A DNA stretch of 64,000 nt from Pseudomonas sp. H3(2019). Lineage in GTDB: Bacteria; Pseudomonadota; Gammaproteobacteria; Pseudomonadales; Pseudomonadaceae. Positions 58,401 through 64,000 of the stretch are shown one piece after another (within the stretch, counting starts at the first letter, position 1; every line of letters begins with the position of its first letter). The stretch spans positions 248,001-312,000 of the forward strand of contig NZ_VMSG01000001.1 of the NCBI RefSeq assembly GCF_007713465.1, read 5' to 3'. The translations under genes were made by a program, and so were the position numbers. The notes below the pieces were generated by a model. That model did not search any database, had not been told where the DNA came from, and was given only the letters and a program-made list of their open reading frames with translations.

Positions 58401-58412
58401 ACCCATGCTTGA
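52482..58412 (+). CDS. chpA: Hybrid chemotaxis histidine kinase ChpA
   Basis: Start at MGDRHDYVALEWVKGEI (52482, GGGAG upstream); the frame reaches back to 52440 over the pilJ stop. 1976 residues. Phosphotransfer sites in order: His54 in IHQVHGSLQM, Thr479 in LTQVRGALAM (Thr at the His position), His674 (FHTLKGSGRM), His813 (LHTLKGSASM), His1116 and His1258 (both LHTLKGGARM). Then dimerisation and HATPase with MLRNAVDHGLE near 1560, a CheW domain, and a receiver with Asp1905 in LLLDIEMPRMDG. This is the ChpA/PilL plan that feeds PilG and PilH. The methyltransferase PilK gene usually lying before it is missing. Confidence 0.96.
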   Translation: MGDRHDYVALEWVKGEIAETLKQAFIALESMALDNRIEEPLTAHAIAECLAGIHQVHGSLQMVEFYGAALLAEEMEQLAAALQHNRVSHRDEAIRLLQQALGQLPIYLDRVHSARRDLPLVVLPLINDLRSARGESLLSETSLFSPQWQALPELDDDTLAMLEPAELPNVLRKLRQMLQMGLVGLLREQDDTTNLGYLAKVFARLEMLCDGAPLGPLWQIASALVEGMLSGSVANSPALRSLFKEADKELKRLLEHGISQINQPAPPELLKSLLFYIAKAQHPTAQMQAMKERYALDDALPDSAMVDEERARLAGPDRDAMRSVLAALCEELVRVKERLDLFVRSDRQHVSDLDSLLAPLRQIADTLAVLGFGQPRKVIIDQLAVVLSLAQGQREPNDAILMDVAGALLYVEATLAGMVGTVEENREESRLPTTDLTQIHQIVIKEARICLQQAKDMIVDYIDSDWDRQVLQPLPAVLTQVRGALAMIPLSRAASLLEACNGFIREHLLADQTRPDWPQLDSLADAITSIEYYLERLSEDPEAPGEKILDVAEQSLAALGYFPGEVAVPLPEDVLSPGLALVMPDLPALDNPQIAQSLAEVLASPARAVNPPALITPGSLLPPPADEEPVDAELREVFLEETDEVLDILREYLPRWVASPDSASVLSELRRAFHTLKGSGRMVRALVLGELAWALENLLNRVLERSVEPGPPVYQLLDEVLRLLPELIAEFAANTQRQRDDVDRLAACAHALAKGDETLPDTASQDDAMLDPQLLEIFRNEAETHLQSLDRFLDQAAEHVPLQASDELQRALHTLKGSASMAGVLPIAELAAPFDHLAREYKAHQIALDLDEVELLLEAGELLRRGLKQLNSDPLTPIRGAEDLIERTQALLAERLEAILNAPNTGLRIKRDPQLINKFLAQGMDILLDAETLLQRWQQHPGERQELSALLDELTTLGENAHLADLHPVDELCEALLDLYGAVEESSLAVNERFFHEAQSAHEALINMLDELAAGQEVGSQPARVRALRDLLNEGLDPSAMGLIRSDGSRTLSITELGSATSELAQAQALTIDDEIVSIFLEEAVDILESAGQALQRWLNDPESAAPLSSLQRDLHTLKGGARMAEVGPVGDLAHELESLYEGLVDRRFSHSPALGVLLQQSHDRLAMLLEQLQNHQPLSDPGTLIEAIQQFRQSTGSTADGVEVAAANDAASHDPELLEIFLEEGFDIIDSSGAALSRWQADPQNRQEMETLLRDLHTLKGGARMVEIAPIGDLAHELEFLYEGLSTGLLHAIPALFDLLQRSHDRLAQMLDATRAGQPVLPADSLIDAIKAFTHPTADKAPTPAPLVEVAAVAKPEAAALQPDAGADMVKVSAELLDDLVNLAGETSIFRGRIEQQVNDAQVALSEMETTIERMRDQLRRLDTETQGRILSRQQVDAERLGYEEFDPLEMDRHSQLQQLSRALFESASDLLDLKETLDRCNHDAENLLQQQGRINTELQEGLMRTRMVPFERMLPRLKRIVRQVSSELGKDVEFIVGNAEGEMDRNVLERMAAPLEHMLRNAVDHGLESAEARRTAGKPEQGRITLDLSREGGDIIFDIRDDGAGVPLDAVRRKAIKRGLLAPDSDMSDRDVLQFILQPGFSTAEKITQISGRGVGMDVVHEEVRQLGGSMVIDSVPGQGVHFRIRLPFTVSVNRALMVQCAEDQYAIPLNTIEGIVCVLPFELEGYYQLDPPLYEYAGQRYELCYLGELLKTSVRPKLLGQSLPLPVLLVQCNERRIAVQVDATTGTREIVVKSLGPQFAAVQGLSGATILGDGRVVLILDLLTPIRAMQTQVSPQRVIQESATEAEPQRSMLVLVVDDSVTVRKVTSRLLERHGMNVLTAKDGVDAMLLLEEHMPDLMLLDIEMPRMDGFEVAMQVRNDPRLQHLPIIMITSRTGQKHRDRAMAIGVNDYLGKPYQESVLLESIALWSKTHA

Positions 58413-58878
58413 GCACCGCACCAGCAACCTTACCGGGCTGCTGCTGCCCTTGGTCGATCGCAACCTGATCCTGCCCAATGTCGCCGTCGCCGAGCTGATC
58501 GACTATCAGCCCGGCGCCTTTGACCTAGATTCGCCACCCTGGTACCTGGGCCTGGTGACCTGGCGCGACCGGAAAATCCCGCTGTTGAGCTTCGAATCGG
58601 CCTGCGGCAACAAAACCGTGATCGGCGATCGCGCGCGCATCGTCGTCCTCAATGCCCTCGGCGGGCGCCCGCACCTCAAATTTATCGCCTTGCTGGTGCA
58701 AGGCATTCCACGCTCCTACAAGCTCGACAGCCAGTTGAGCTATGTCGACGTGCCGCTGTGCTCGCTGGAACACGCCGCGGTACAGGTCGCCGAACACGTG
58801 GCGAAAGTCCCGGATCTGCTGGCGCTGGAAGAGTTGTTGGTGGGGGCGGGGTTGGTTCTGGATGACGGGTTATCTTGA
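58405..58878 (+). CDS. chpC: CheW-like adaptor ChpC
   Basis: 157 residues, a single CheW domain (GLLLPLVDRNLILPNVAVAE … LGLVTWRDRKIPLLSFE). Overlaps the chpA end by eight bases, so chpB, the methylesterase gene that separates them in P. aeruginosa, is absent. In that species ChpC links the system to further receptors. Its stop codon overlaps the palindrome at 58877–58922. Confidence 0.93.
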   Translation: MLEHRTSNLTGLLLPLVDRNLILPNVAVAELIDYQPGAFDLDSPPWYLGLVTWRDRKIPLLSFESACGNKTVIGDRARIVVLNALGGRPHLKFIALLVQGIPRSYKLDSQLSYVDVPLCSLEHAAVQVAEHVAKVPDLLALEELLVGAGLVLDDGLS

Positions 58879-58922
58879 TAAGTCCCAAAAAGGGACCTAT
58901 CGTTCCCTTTTTGGGACTTATC
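58877..58922. promoter_or_regulatory. Nested palindrome, candidate operator of the nucleotidyltransferase/HEPN pair
   Basis: Perfect 19-base arms (58877–58895, 58904–58922) with an eight-base spacer. Each arm is itself a palindrome-like site, TCCC-A5-GGGA on the left and TCCC-T5-GGGA on the right, so it looks like two adjacent dyad sites. It ends ten bases before the start of a winged-helix gene that could bind it. As RNA it would be a hairpin right before the start codon, so control could also be at translation or termination. Confidence 0.7.
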
Positions 58923-58932
58923 GGTCGTTGCC

Positions 58933-59547
58933 GTGCAAACACTGTCATTAAGTAATGCCTTGTTTACCGTGACTCAGCAAAAAGTGCTGGGTTTGCTCTT
59001 TGGTAAACCGGATCAAAGCTTTTACGCCAATGAAATCGCTCGTTGGGCTCAGGTTGGCAAAGGCAGCCTGATGCGTGAGCTGGAGCGTTTGCAATTGGTG
59101 GGGGTACTGAGCATGACTCGTCAAGGTAATCAGACCCACTATCAAGCCAATCCTGATTGCCCGATCTATCAGGAACTGCTGGGCATTGTTCGTAAAACCT
59201 TCGGGATTGCCGAGCCTTTGCGTCTCGCCCTGGCACCGTTTGCCAATCAATTGATCTGGGCATTCGTCTACGGATCCATTGCCAAGGATCAGGCGAACGC
59301 ATCCAGTGACATAGATCTCATGCTGATAGGCGAGGGCCTGCACTACAGTGAAGTGATGGAACGGTTGATACCAATGGAAGAACAACTTGGCCGTCCTCTC
59401 AATCCGACGCTCTACACCCCTGAAGACTGGGCCGGGAAACTGGCTGCCGGTAACAGCTTCGTGCAACGGGTAGCGCAACAGGAAAAGATCAACCTGATAG
59501 GTGAAAACCCTTTGGAGTCCAAGGATGGGCAGCAACGAGAGTCTTGA
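58933..59547 (+). CDS. Winged-helix/MNT nucleotidyltransferase fusion, putative antitoxin
   Basis: GTG start, 204 residues. An ArsR/MarR-like winged helix at about 15–75 (FYANEIARWAQVGKGSLMRE … GNQTHYQANPDCPIY) is followed by a minimal nucleotidyltransferase domain. Its active-site motif is G114-S115-x10-D126-x-D128 (VYGSIAKDQ…SSDIDLMLIG), matching the GSx10DxD pattern of MntA-type antitoxins. The downstream HEPN-like gene overlaps by 23 bases. The likely roles are autorepression at the palindrome upstream and nucleotidylation of the HEPN partner; both are inferred. No Shine-Dalgarno sequence is evident. Confidence 0.85.
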   Translation: MQTLSLSNALFTVTQQKVLGLLFGKPDQSFYANEIARWAQVGKGSLMRELERLQLVGVLSMTRQGNQTHYQANPDCPIYQELLGIVRKTFGIAEPLRLALAPFANQLIWAFVYGSIAKDQANASSDIDLMLIGEGLHYSEVMERLIPMEEQLGRPLNPTLYTPEDWAGKLAAGNSFVQRVAQQEKINLIGENPLESKDGQQRES

Positions 59548-59947
59548 GAACCTTCTACGCAGTGGCGGACTGAAAAGCGAACCGCCTGATCGCAAGGAAT
59601 GTGAAGGGTTAATGCGTTCAGCGACAGATCGCTTGAGGGATGCGAGAAGCGCGCAACTCTCTTTCGCCAGCCGGTTTGACCTGGCCTACAACGCTGCCCA
59701 TGCCATTGCGCTGACTGCATTGCGTATACACGGCTATCGGTCGGACAAACGCTATCTGGTTTTCCAGCGCCTGATTCATACAGCCGGTTTGAGCAAGCTT
59801 CAGGTTAGATTGTTTGCCTTGTGTCATGAACGACGGAATCTGGCGGAATACGAGGGGTACATGGATGAAGACGAATCTCTGCTCACGCAATTGCTGGCCA
59901 GCACACAAGAGATGTTGATCAGCGTCGAACGAACCATGGCAGACTGA
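59525..59947 (+). CDS. HEPN-like protein, putative toxin partner
   Basis: 140 residues from the ATG at 59525 (GGAG six bases upstream), beginning inside the nucleotidyltransferase gene. All-helical: ARSAQLSFASRFDLAYNAAH fits HEPN helix 2. The C-terminal helix reads CHERRNLAEYEG, where HEPN ribonucleases have R-x4-6-H. Here the position five after Arg104 is Tyr109, so the catalytic His seems replaced. It may be a distinct active variant, a non-catalytic subunit, or a target of AMPylation through that Tyr. Distantly like the HepT/MntA pair. Confidence 0.75.
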   Translation: MGSNESLENLLRSGGLKSEPPDRKECEGLMRSATDRLRDARSAQLSFASRFDLAYNAAHAIALTALRIHGYRSDKRYLVFQRLIHTAGLSKLQVRLFALCHERRNLAEYEGYMDEDESLLTQLLASTQEMLISVERTMAD

Positions 59948-60098
59948 CATCGACGCAATTGACTGCTTGATCTTCTGTGCTACTTCAAGGGGTATGCCCT
60001 TGTTTGCAACGTGCATCATCTTTTAGAAACATTGTGCTTTCAGGCTACAACCCTGAGCCTTGCGCGATGTTGCAGTGATTTTTTAAGGTTGGAGACAC

Positions 60099-60716
60099 AT
60101 GTATCACGGAGAAAGATTCAACGCCTGGAGCCATTTGTTCGGGGCGGTTGCGGCGTGTGTAGGGGCGGTCTGGTTGTTGGTGATTGCCAGTCTGGACGGC
60201 AGCCCCTGGAAGATTGTCAGCGTGGCGATTTACGGGTTTACCTTGCTGGTGCTGTACAGCGTTTCGACGGTTTATCACAGCGTGCGCGGGCGGGCGAAGG
60301 TGATCATGCAGAAGGTCGATCACTTGTCGATTTACCTGCTGATCGCCGGCAGTTACACGCCGTTTTGTCTGGTCACCCTGCGTGGGCCGTGGGGCTGGAC
60401 GCTGTTCGGGATTGTCTGGGGGCTGGCGGTGATCGGTATGCTGCAAGAGATCAAGCCGCGCTCCGAGGCGCGGATTTTGTCGATCGTGATCTATGCGGTG
60501 ATGGGCTGGATCGTGCTGGTGGCGGTCAAGCCGCTACTGGCGGCGCTGGGTACCATCGGTTTTGCCTGGTTGGCGGCGGGCGGGGTGTTTTATACCGTCG
60601 GCATCATCTTCTTCGCCCTCGACAGCCGACTGCGCCACGCCCACGGTATCTGGCACCTGTTCGTCATCGCCGGCAGTTTGCTGCACTTTGTGGCGATCCT
60701 GTTTTACGTGGTGTGA
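60099..60716 (+). CDS. Hemolysin III family membrane protein (TrhA/YqfA-like)
   Basis: 205 residues, seven transmembrane segments. Starts MYHGERFNAWSHLFGAVAAC; conserved polar residues are seen in STVYHSV (His), HLSIYLLIAGSYTPF, and HGIWHLFVIAGSLLHF, the PAQR/hemolysin III pattern of membrane histidines. Probably a membrane homeostasis or metal-dependent lipid-hydrolase-like protein rather than a true hemolysin. Confidence 0.92.
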   Translation: MYHGERFNAWSHLFGAVAACVGAVWLLVIASLDGSPWKIVSVAIYGFTLLVLYSVSTVYHSVRGRAKVIMQKVDHLSIYLLIAGSYTPFCLVTLRGPWGWTLFGIVWGLAVIGMLQEIKPRSEARILSIVIYAVMGWIVLVAVKPLLAALGTIGFAWLAAGGVFYTVGIIFFALDSRLRHAHGIWHLFVIAGSLLHFVAILFYVV

Positions 60717-60776
60717 AGCAAAGGATCGCAGCCTTTGGCGTGCGGTTCGGACTCACGTTTTATCGTGATCAATATC

Positions 60777-60820
60777 TGTCTAGCCCTGAAACAGGTTTAC
60801 ACCTGTTTCAGGGCTAGACA
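60777..60820. repeat. Perfect 44-base palindrome
   Basis: Twenty-base arms TGTCTAGCCCTGAAACAGGT (60777–60796) and its exact complement (60801–60820) around a TTAC loop. It lies between two convergent genes. There is no T-run after it, so it is not a classical terminator. The sequence differs from the three REP families in this window. Confidence 0.9.
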
Positions 60821-60847
60821 TCCCCTTCGTGCGTATAAGCCAACTAT

Positions 60848-61141
60848 TCAGCGATGGGGTTGCTCGTCGAACCCTCGCTGCTCGATCACCCCGAACACAT
60901 CGGTAATGTCCTGAACCATCAAGCGCGCCACATTGGTGACGGTGTTGATATCGCGTTCAGCGTAGTCGGGCAGGCTGGTGCAGGCCGTGAGGGTGAGGTA
61001 ACTGAGGACGGCGTGCAGGCGTTCGCTGACGCAGGCGTGGAGTTCGCGTAACGGGGCGTGGCTGTCGATGAGCAGGACGGGGTAGTCGGTGGCGATCTGG
61101 GTGAAGGGGGTGAAGCGGCGGGGCGGGGTTTGAGTAGTCAT
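60848..61141 (-). CDS. Small protein, DUF3077-like
   Basis: 97 residues from MTTQTPPRRFTPF (61141), with AAGAGG upstream. The pattern, a short N-terminal tail, a strand (DYPVLLIDSHAPL) then two helices (HACVSERLHAVLSYLTLTAC, NTVTNVARLMVQDITDVFG), resembles DUF3077 proteins, which are common in Pseudomonas as single small genes of unknown role. Family call is tentative. Confidence 0.6.
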   Translation of the reverse strand: MTTQTPPRRFTPFTQIATDYPVLLIDSHAPLRELHACVSERLHAVLSYLTLTACTSLPDYAERDINTVTNVARLMVQDITDVFGVIEQRGFDEQPHR

Positions 61142-61658
61142 TGGGTGCAACCTCTTGTTTAAAGAAAGATTGCCACCGTTCGCTGCGAAACAAATTGGGT
61201 GGCAGCTGTACGCGGGTTCGCAGACCGAGCAACAAGAGAACTCGGCAGACCCGAAGATCTCCCACATACAGCCGCCATAAATCACCATGCTGGCGAGAGG
61301 TTGCCAGCATAACTTTTTGGGACGGATGTAGCTCTTGTTGTTAGGGGCTGCGAAACCCAGCAGCTAACCGAAATCAGCTGACGGAGAGACTGTAAGCGGC
61401 GACTTTGGTGACTGCAACCGGGCTGTAGGACCGTTGCGCGGTCATTATTGCGAGGGAGCTTGTTCCCGCTCGGCGGCGTAGCCGTCGTAAACCGGGCAGT
61501 GAGGTGTGTCTGAGGAAATGAGGTGGCAGGGTTTGGGGCTGCTTCGCAGCCCAGCGGGAGCAAGCGCCCTCGCCACAGAGGGAGCAATCCTACGGGATTT
61601 GCGGACGATCAGATCGTTCCCATGCCCGTAGCCGTATTCAAGGGTTGAGATCAAGTCG
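61142..61658. other. Intergenic region with degenerate REP-like inverted structure
   Basis: 517 bases between two leftward genes. The right half holds a REP-like set: GCGAGGGAGCTTGTTCCCGC (from 61450), a perfect small hairpin gggctgcttcgcagccc (61536–61552), and CAGCGGGAGCAAGCGCCCTC following it in opposite orientation. Remnants of GATCGTTCCC (61615) follow. No gene seen; the promoter for the DUF3077-like gene should be near 61200. Confidence 0.6.
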
Positions 61659-62330
61659 TCAGCTCTTGTTGTGATCAATATCCAGCTTGCTGAACGTCAC
61701 TTTCCCACCCTCGCTGGTGTACCCGGTGTTGTCCTGCACATACACCCCGGCCTTGAAGTACAGCGGTTTGTCGCGCCAGGTGGCGCTGATCTGGCTGTCC
61801 CACTGGTAGCCAGCAGCGCTGATGCCCAGGACGCCGTCGGGGCTGAGGTGGATCAGGTAGGAGAAACTCTGGTCCAGTTTGACCCCGGTGGCGATGGTGA
61901 TCACCCGGCCTTCGTCATCGTCCGGGTGCATGCGCACCTTGGCGACGATGGTGCCGGTCGAGGTGCTGGTTTTGTACTGGTACTCGACCTTCACCAACGG
62001 CTTTTGGCTGTTGTAGGCGTGGATCTGGCCGATGACGATCTTGCCCGAACTCGGCACCTGATTCACCGCCAGGGTCGCGCGCAGCAAATTGTCGGCGTCG
62101 GGGTAGAGCCAGTTGCGCAGGGTGCCGTTGCTGTAGGTTTCGCGAAGTTCAGTGCGCGGGTAAATCGCGTTTTCAGTGCGTGAGCCGGTCACCGGTGCCC
62201 AGAAGAACAGCGTGCCGGTGTCGGAGTGGAAGTATTGATCCTTGAAACCGTTCACCAGTTTGGCTGTATCAACGGTATACGGTGGGCTACCGACAGGAAC
62301 ACTGAGGTTCCAGGTTGCGAGATCGATCAT
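61659..62330 (-). CDS. PL7 family alginate lyase, no signal peptide
   Basis: 223 residues from MIDLATWNLSVPVG (62330; GGAAG upstream). Polysaccharide lyase family 7 motifs in order: YPRTELRE with catalytic Arg, IGQIH with the Gln and His, and YFKAGVYVQ with the catalytic Tyr. Cuts alginate by beta-elimination. There is no signal peptide, so it would be cytoplasmic or released in an unusual way; a similar short PL7 enzyme exists in P. aeruginosa. Divergent from the GGDEF gene. Confidence 0.92.
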   Translation of the reverse strand: MIDLATWNLSVPVGSPPYTVDTAKLVNGFKDQYFHSDTGTLFFWAPVTGSRTENAIYPRTELRETYSNGTLRNWLYPDADNLLRATLAVNQVPSSGKIVIGQIHAYNSQKPLVKVEYQYKTSTSTGTIVAKVRMHPDDDEGRVITIATGVKLDQSFSYLIHLSPDGVLGISAAGYQWDSQISATWRDKPLYFKAGVYVQDNTGYTSEGGKVTFSKLDIDHNKS

Positions 62331-62652
62331 CGTCAAAGCTTCCACGAAATCTAGCGGTACGCGCGTGCCAGAAGCTCTAGCCCGCACGTTAGAGGGCAGT
62401 CTTTATAAGCGTAGAACGGGTACTTGTTAATGCCCGTCTGGCGGATAACTGGCGTCAATGCTCTGTCGAATGGCCACCTTTTCCGGTCTGGCTGACTCTG
62501 GCGCTGACCGTTAGTCGGAGTCTGGGGCTTTGCCATCGGTGATGGCGTGATGATACCTATTGCTTTGGCAGATCCCGGTCTAGAGTGGAGTCGAAGTATG
62601 TGTCCGGTTTTTTTCGACGGTACCGGCCTGACGTCACCAAAAGAGAAGCAGC
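62331..62652. other. Divergent intergenic region, alginate lyase / GGDEF protein
   Basis: 322 bases that must hold promoters for both divergent genes. A short minus-strand frame (61 codons, 62351–62536) has no supporting features. I could not identify sigma-factor sites with confidence. Confidence 0.4.
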
Positions 62653-64000
62653 ATGGAATGCGCGCAACCCAAGCCAGTTGAAGGCCGCTCAGTTCTTCTA
62701 ATCGTGGATGATTACCCTGAAAACCTGATCAGCATGCGTGCGTTGTTACAGCGCCAGGACTGGCAGGTCATGACCGCGGCTTCCGGCTTTGAAGCCTTGA
62801 GCCTGCTACTCGAACATGAAATCGACCTGGTGCTGCTCGATGTGCAGATGCCAGAGATGGACGGTTTTGAGGTGGCGCGTTTGATGCGCGGTAGTCAGCG
62901 TACGCGTTTGACCCCGATCATTTTCCTGACCGCCAACGAACAGTCCCAGGATGCGGTGATCAAGGGCTATGCCAGTGGCGCGGTGGATTATCTGTTCAAA
63001 CCGTTTGACCCGCAAATCCTCAAACCCAAAGTCCAGACCCTGCTTGAACACCAGCGCAATCGCCGAGCCTTGCAGCGCTTGAGCCAGGATCTGGAAGCCG
63101 CTCGCGCCTTCAATGCCTCGGTGCTGGATAACGCCGCCGAAGGGATTCTGGTGGTGGGTGATGACGGTCTGATCCGCTTCGCTAACCCGGCGATGTCCCG
63201 CCTGCTCAATGCGACGGTCACCGAATTGCAAGGCGCGGAGTTTGTGGACTTCCTGCAAAAACCGCACGTGCCGGTGTGGGCTGACTCTGACATTTATGCC
63301 GGTTATCAACGGGGTGAGACCTGGCGCGTGCACGACGCAATCCTGCGCACCGCGCCGGGTCAGCAAGTGCCGGTGGCGCTGTCCTGTGCGCCATTGCCGT
63401 CCGAACAGCGAGCCATGGTGGTGACTGTGCTCGACATGTCGGTGGTCCGCCATCTGCATCAACAACTGGAGTTCCAGGCGGTCACAGACCCACTGACCGG
63501 GCTGCTCAATCGCCGTGGTTTTTACCAGACTGCGGAAAACCTGCTGTTGCGCGGTGAGCGTTCCGACAGTGTATGGGTGTTGTTGTACCTGGACCTCGAT
63601 GGCTTCAAACGGGTCAACGATTCCTTGGGGCACGATGCCGGTGACCGAGTGCTGCGTTGGGTGTCCGAGCAGTTGAAAGCCTGTCTGCGGCCGTTCGACA
63701 TTCTGGCGCGCATGGGCGGTGACGAGTTCACGGCGTTGCTCGATCTGGAGTTTCCCGAGCAAGCGGCGAAGATTGCCGAGAAGCTCATCGAGCGGATATC
63801 GATCTGTCAGCAGATTGAAGGGCTGGATGTGGTGCTCGGCGCGAGCATCGGCATTGCGACCTATCCCGATTGCGGCTCCAACCTTGATGGCTTGTTGCGC
63901 GCTTCAGACATCGCGATGTACGAGGCCAAGCGTGCCGGGCGTCAGCAATATCGCTTCTACGACCATGAAATGAACGGTCGTGCGCGCTCGCGGCTGATGC
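62653..64000 (+). CDS. Response regulator–PAS–GGDEF protein (3' partial)
   Basis: Starts at the ATG at 62653 (AGAGAAG upstream) and runs off the window after 449 codons. Receiver domain: LLIVDDYPENL, acceptor Asp63 in LVLLDVQMPEMDG, Lys116 in YLFKPFD. A PAS-like region spans about 157–270 (DNAAEGILVVGDDGLIRFANPAM), then a GGDEF domain beginning VTDPLTGLLNRRGF with an intact GGDEF at 355–359, so probable diguanylate cyclase activity. The last residues (FYDHEMNGRARSRLM) look like the linker that normally leads to an EAL domain, which would lie beyond the window. Confidence 0.92.
   Translation, partial: MECAQPKPVEGRSVLLIVDDYPENLISMRALLQRQDWQVMTAASGFEALSLLLEHEIDLVLLDVQMPEMDGFEVARLMRGSQRTRLTPIIFLTANEQSQDAVIKGYASGAVDYLFKPFDPQILKPKVQTLLEHQRNRRALQRLSQDLEAARAFNASVLDNAAEGILVVGDDGLIRFANPAMSRLLNATVTELQGAEFVDFLQKPHVPVWADSDIYAGYQRGETWRVHDAILRTAPGQQVPVALSCAPLPSEQRAMVVTVLDMSVVRHLHQQLEFQAVTDPLTGLLNRRGFYQTAENLLLRGERSDSVWVLLYLDLDGFKRVNDSLGHDAGDRVLRWVSEQLKACLRPFDILARMGGDEFTALLDLEFPEQAAKIAEKLIERISICQQIEGLDVVLGASIGIATYPDCGSNLDGLLRASDIAMYEAKRAGRQQYRFYDHEMNGRARSRLM

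Noticed and set aside
58877-58922. Palindrome considered simply as the chpC terminator
   Set aside because: No T-run follows either arm, each arm is itself a dyad, and it lies next to the start of a gene encoding a winged-helix protein; an operator is more likely, though a terminator role is not excluded.

Overview
The window reads as a core-genome segment of a Pseudomonas chromosome, most likely of the P. fluorescens group. The basis is gene content and order (ilvD … mutM–fdx–coaD … rsmD–M16 pair–ftsYEX–rpoH–mtgA–thiSG–trmB–hemW–rdgB–metWX–proC–pilT–pyrC'B–pyrR–ruvX–algH–tonB–gshB–pilGHIJ–chpA), which matches the arrangement I know from this genus, together with high GC and the short palindromic REP elements typical of fluorescent pseudomonads. 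I ran no searches; all family names rest on motifs, length and context.

Layout. 1–3.4 kb: end of a surface-polymer acetylation cluster (MBOAT acyltransferase plus two SGNH proteins), closed by a two-way terminator. 3.5–9.4 kb: ilvD, two related membrane proteins, and an MFS exporter whose stop codon abuts a 63-bp copy of an ilvD coding segment. 9.4–13.9 kb: rlmI, an HDOD protein, mutM, a small exported protein, ferredoxin and coaD. 14–18.5 kb: an oxidation cluster (GMC dehydrogenase, Tat-exported small protein, coniferyl-type aldehyde dehydrogenase) with a divergent TetR regulator. 18.5–33.5 kb: sulfurtransferase, hydrolase, rsmD, two M16 peptidases, ftsYEX, rpoH, mtgA, thiS/thiG, trmB, then a small accessory patch (lipoprotein with a TTG start, kptA).

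33.2–40.2 kb is a long leftward series: DUF3392-like protein, hemW, rdgB, DUF4426-like protein, metW, metX, DUF167, yggT, proC and the PLP homeostasis protein. pilT reads rightward and is not followed by pilU. A NlpC/P60 peptidase, a TM2 protein, the pyrB/pyrC' aspartate transcarbamylase pair, pyrR, ruvX, algH, a TonB-like protein and gshB follow. 48.9–58.9 kb encodes a Pil-Chp chemosensory system (pilG, pilH, pilI, pilJ, chpA, chpC) in which neither adaptation enzyme gene, pilK nor chpB, is present.

The right end is accessory: a winged-helix/nucleotidyltransferase plus HEPN-like gene pair (candidate toxin–antitoxin) behind a nested palindrome, a hemolysin III family membrane protein, a perfect 44-base palindrome, a small DUF3077-like protein, a cytoplasmic PL7 alginate lyase, and a response regulator–PAS–GGDEF protein cut by the window end. 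REP elements of at least three sequence families sit in many intergenic gaps, including one between pilI and pilJ. The best candidates for something little described are the nucleotidyltransferase/HEPN pair with its operator-like palindrome, the ilvD fragment beside the MFS gene, and the Chp system without adaptation enzymes. No rRNA, tRNA, CRISPR array, intact insertion sequence or prophage was seen.
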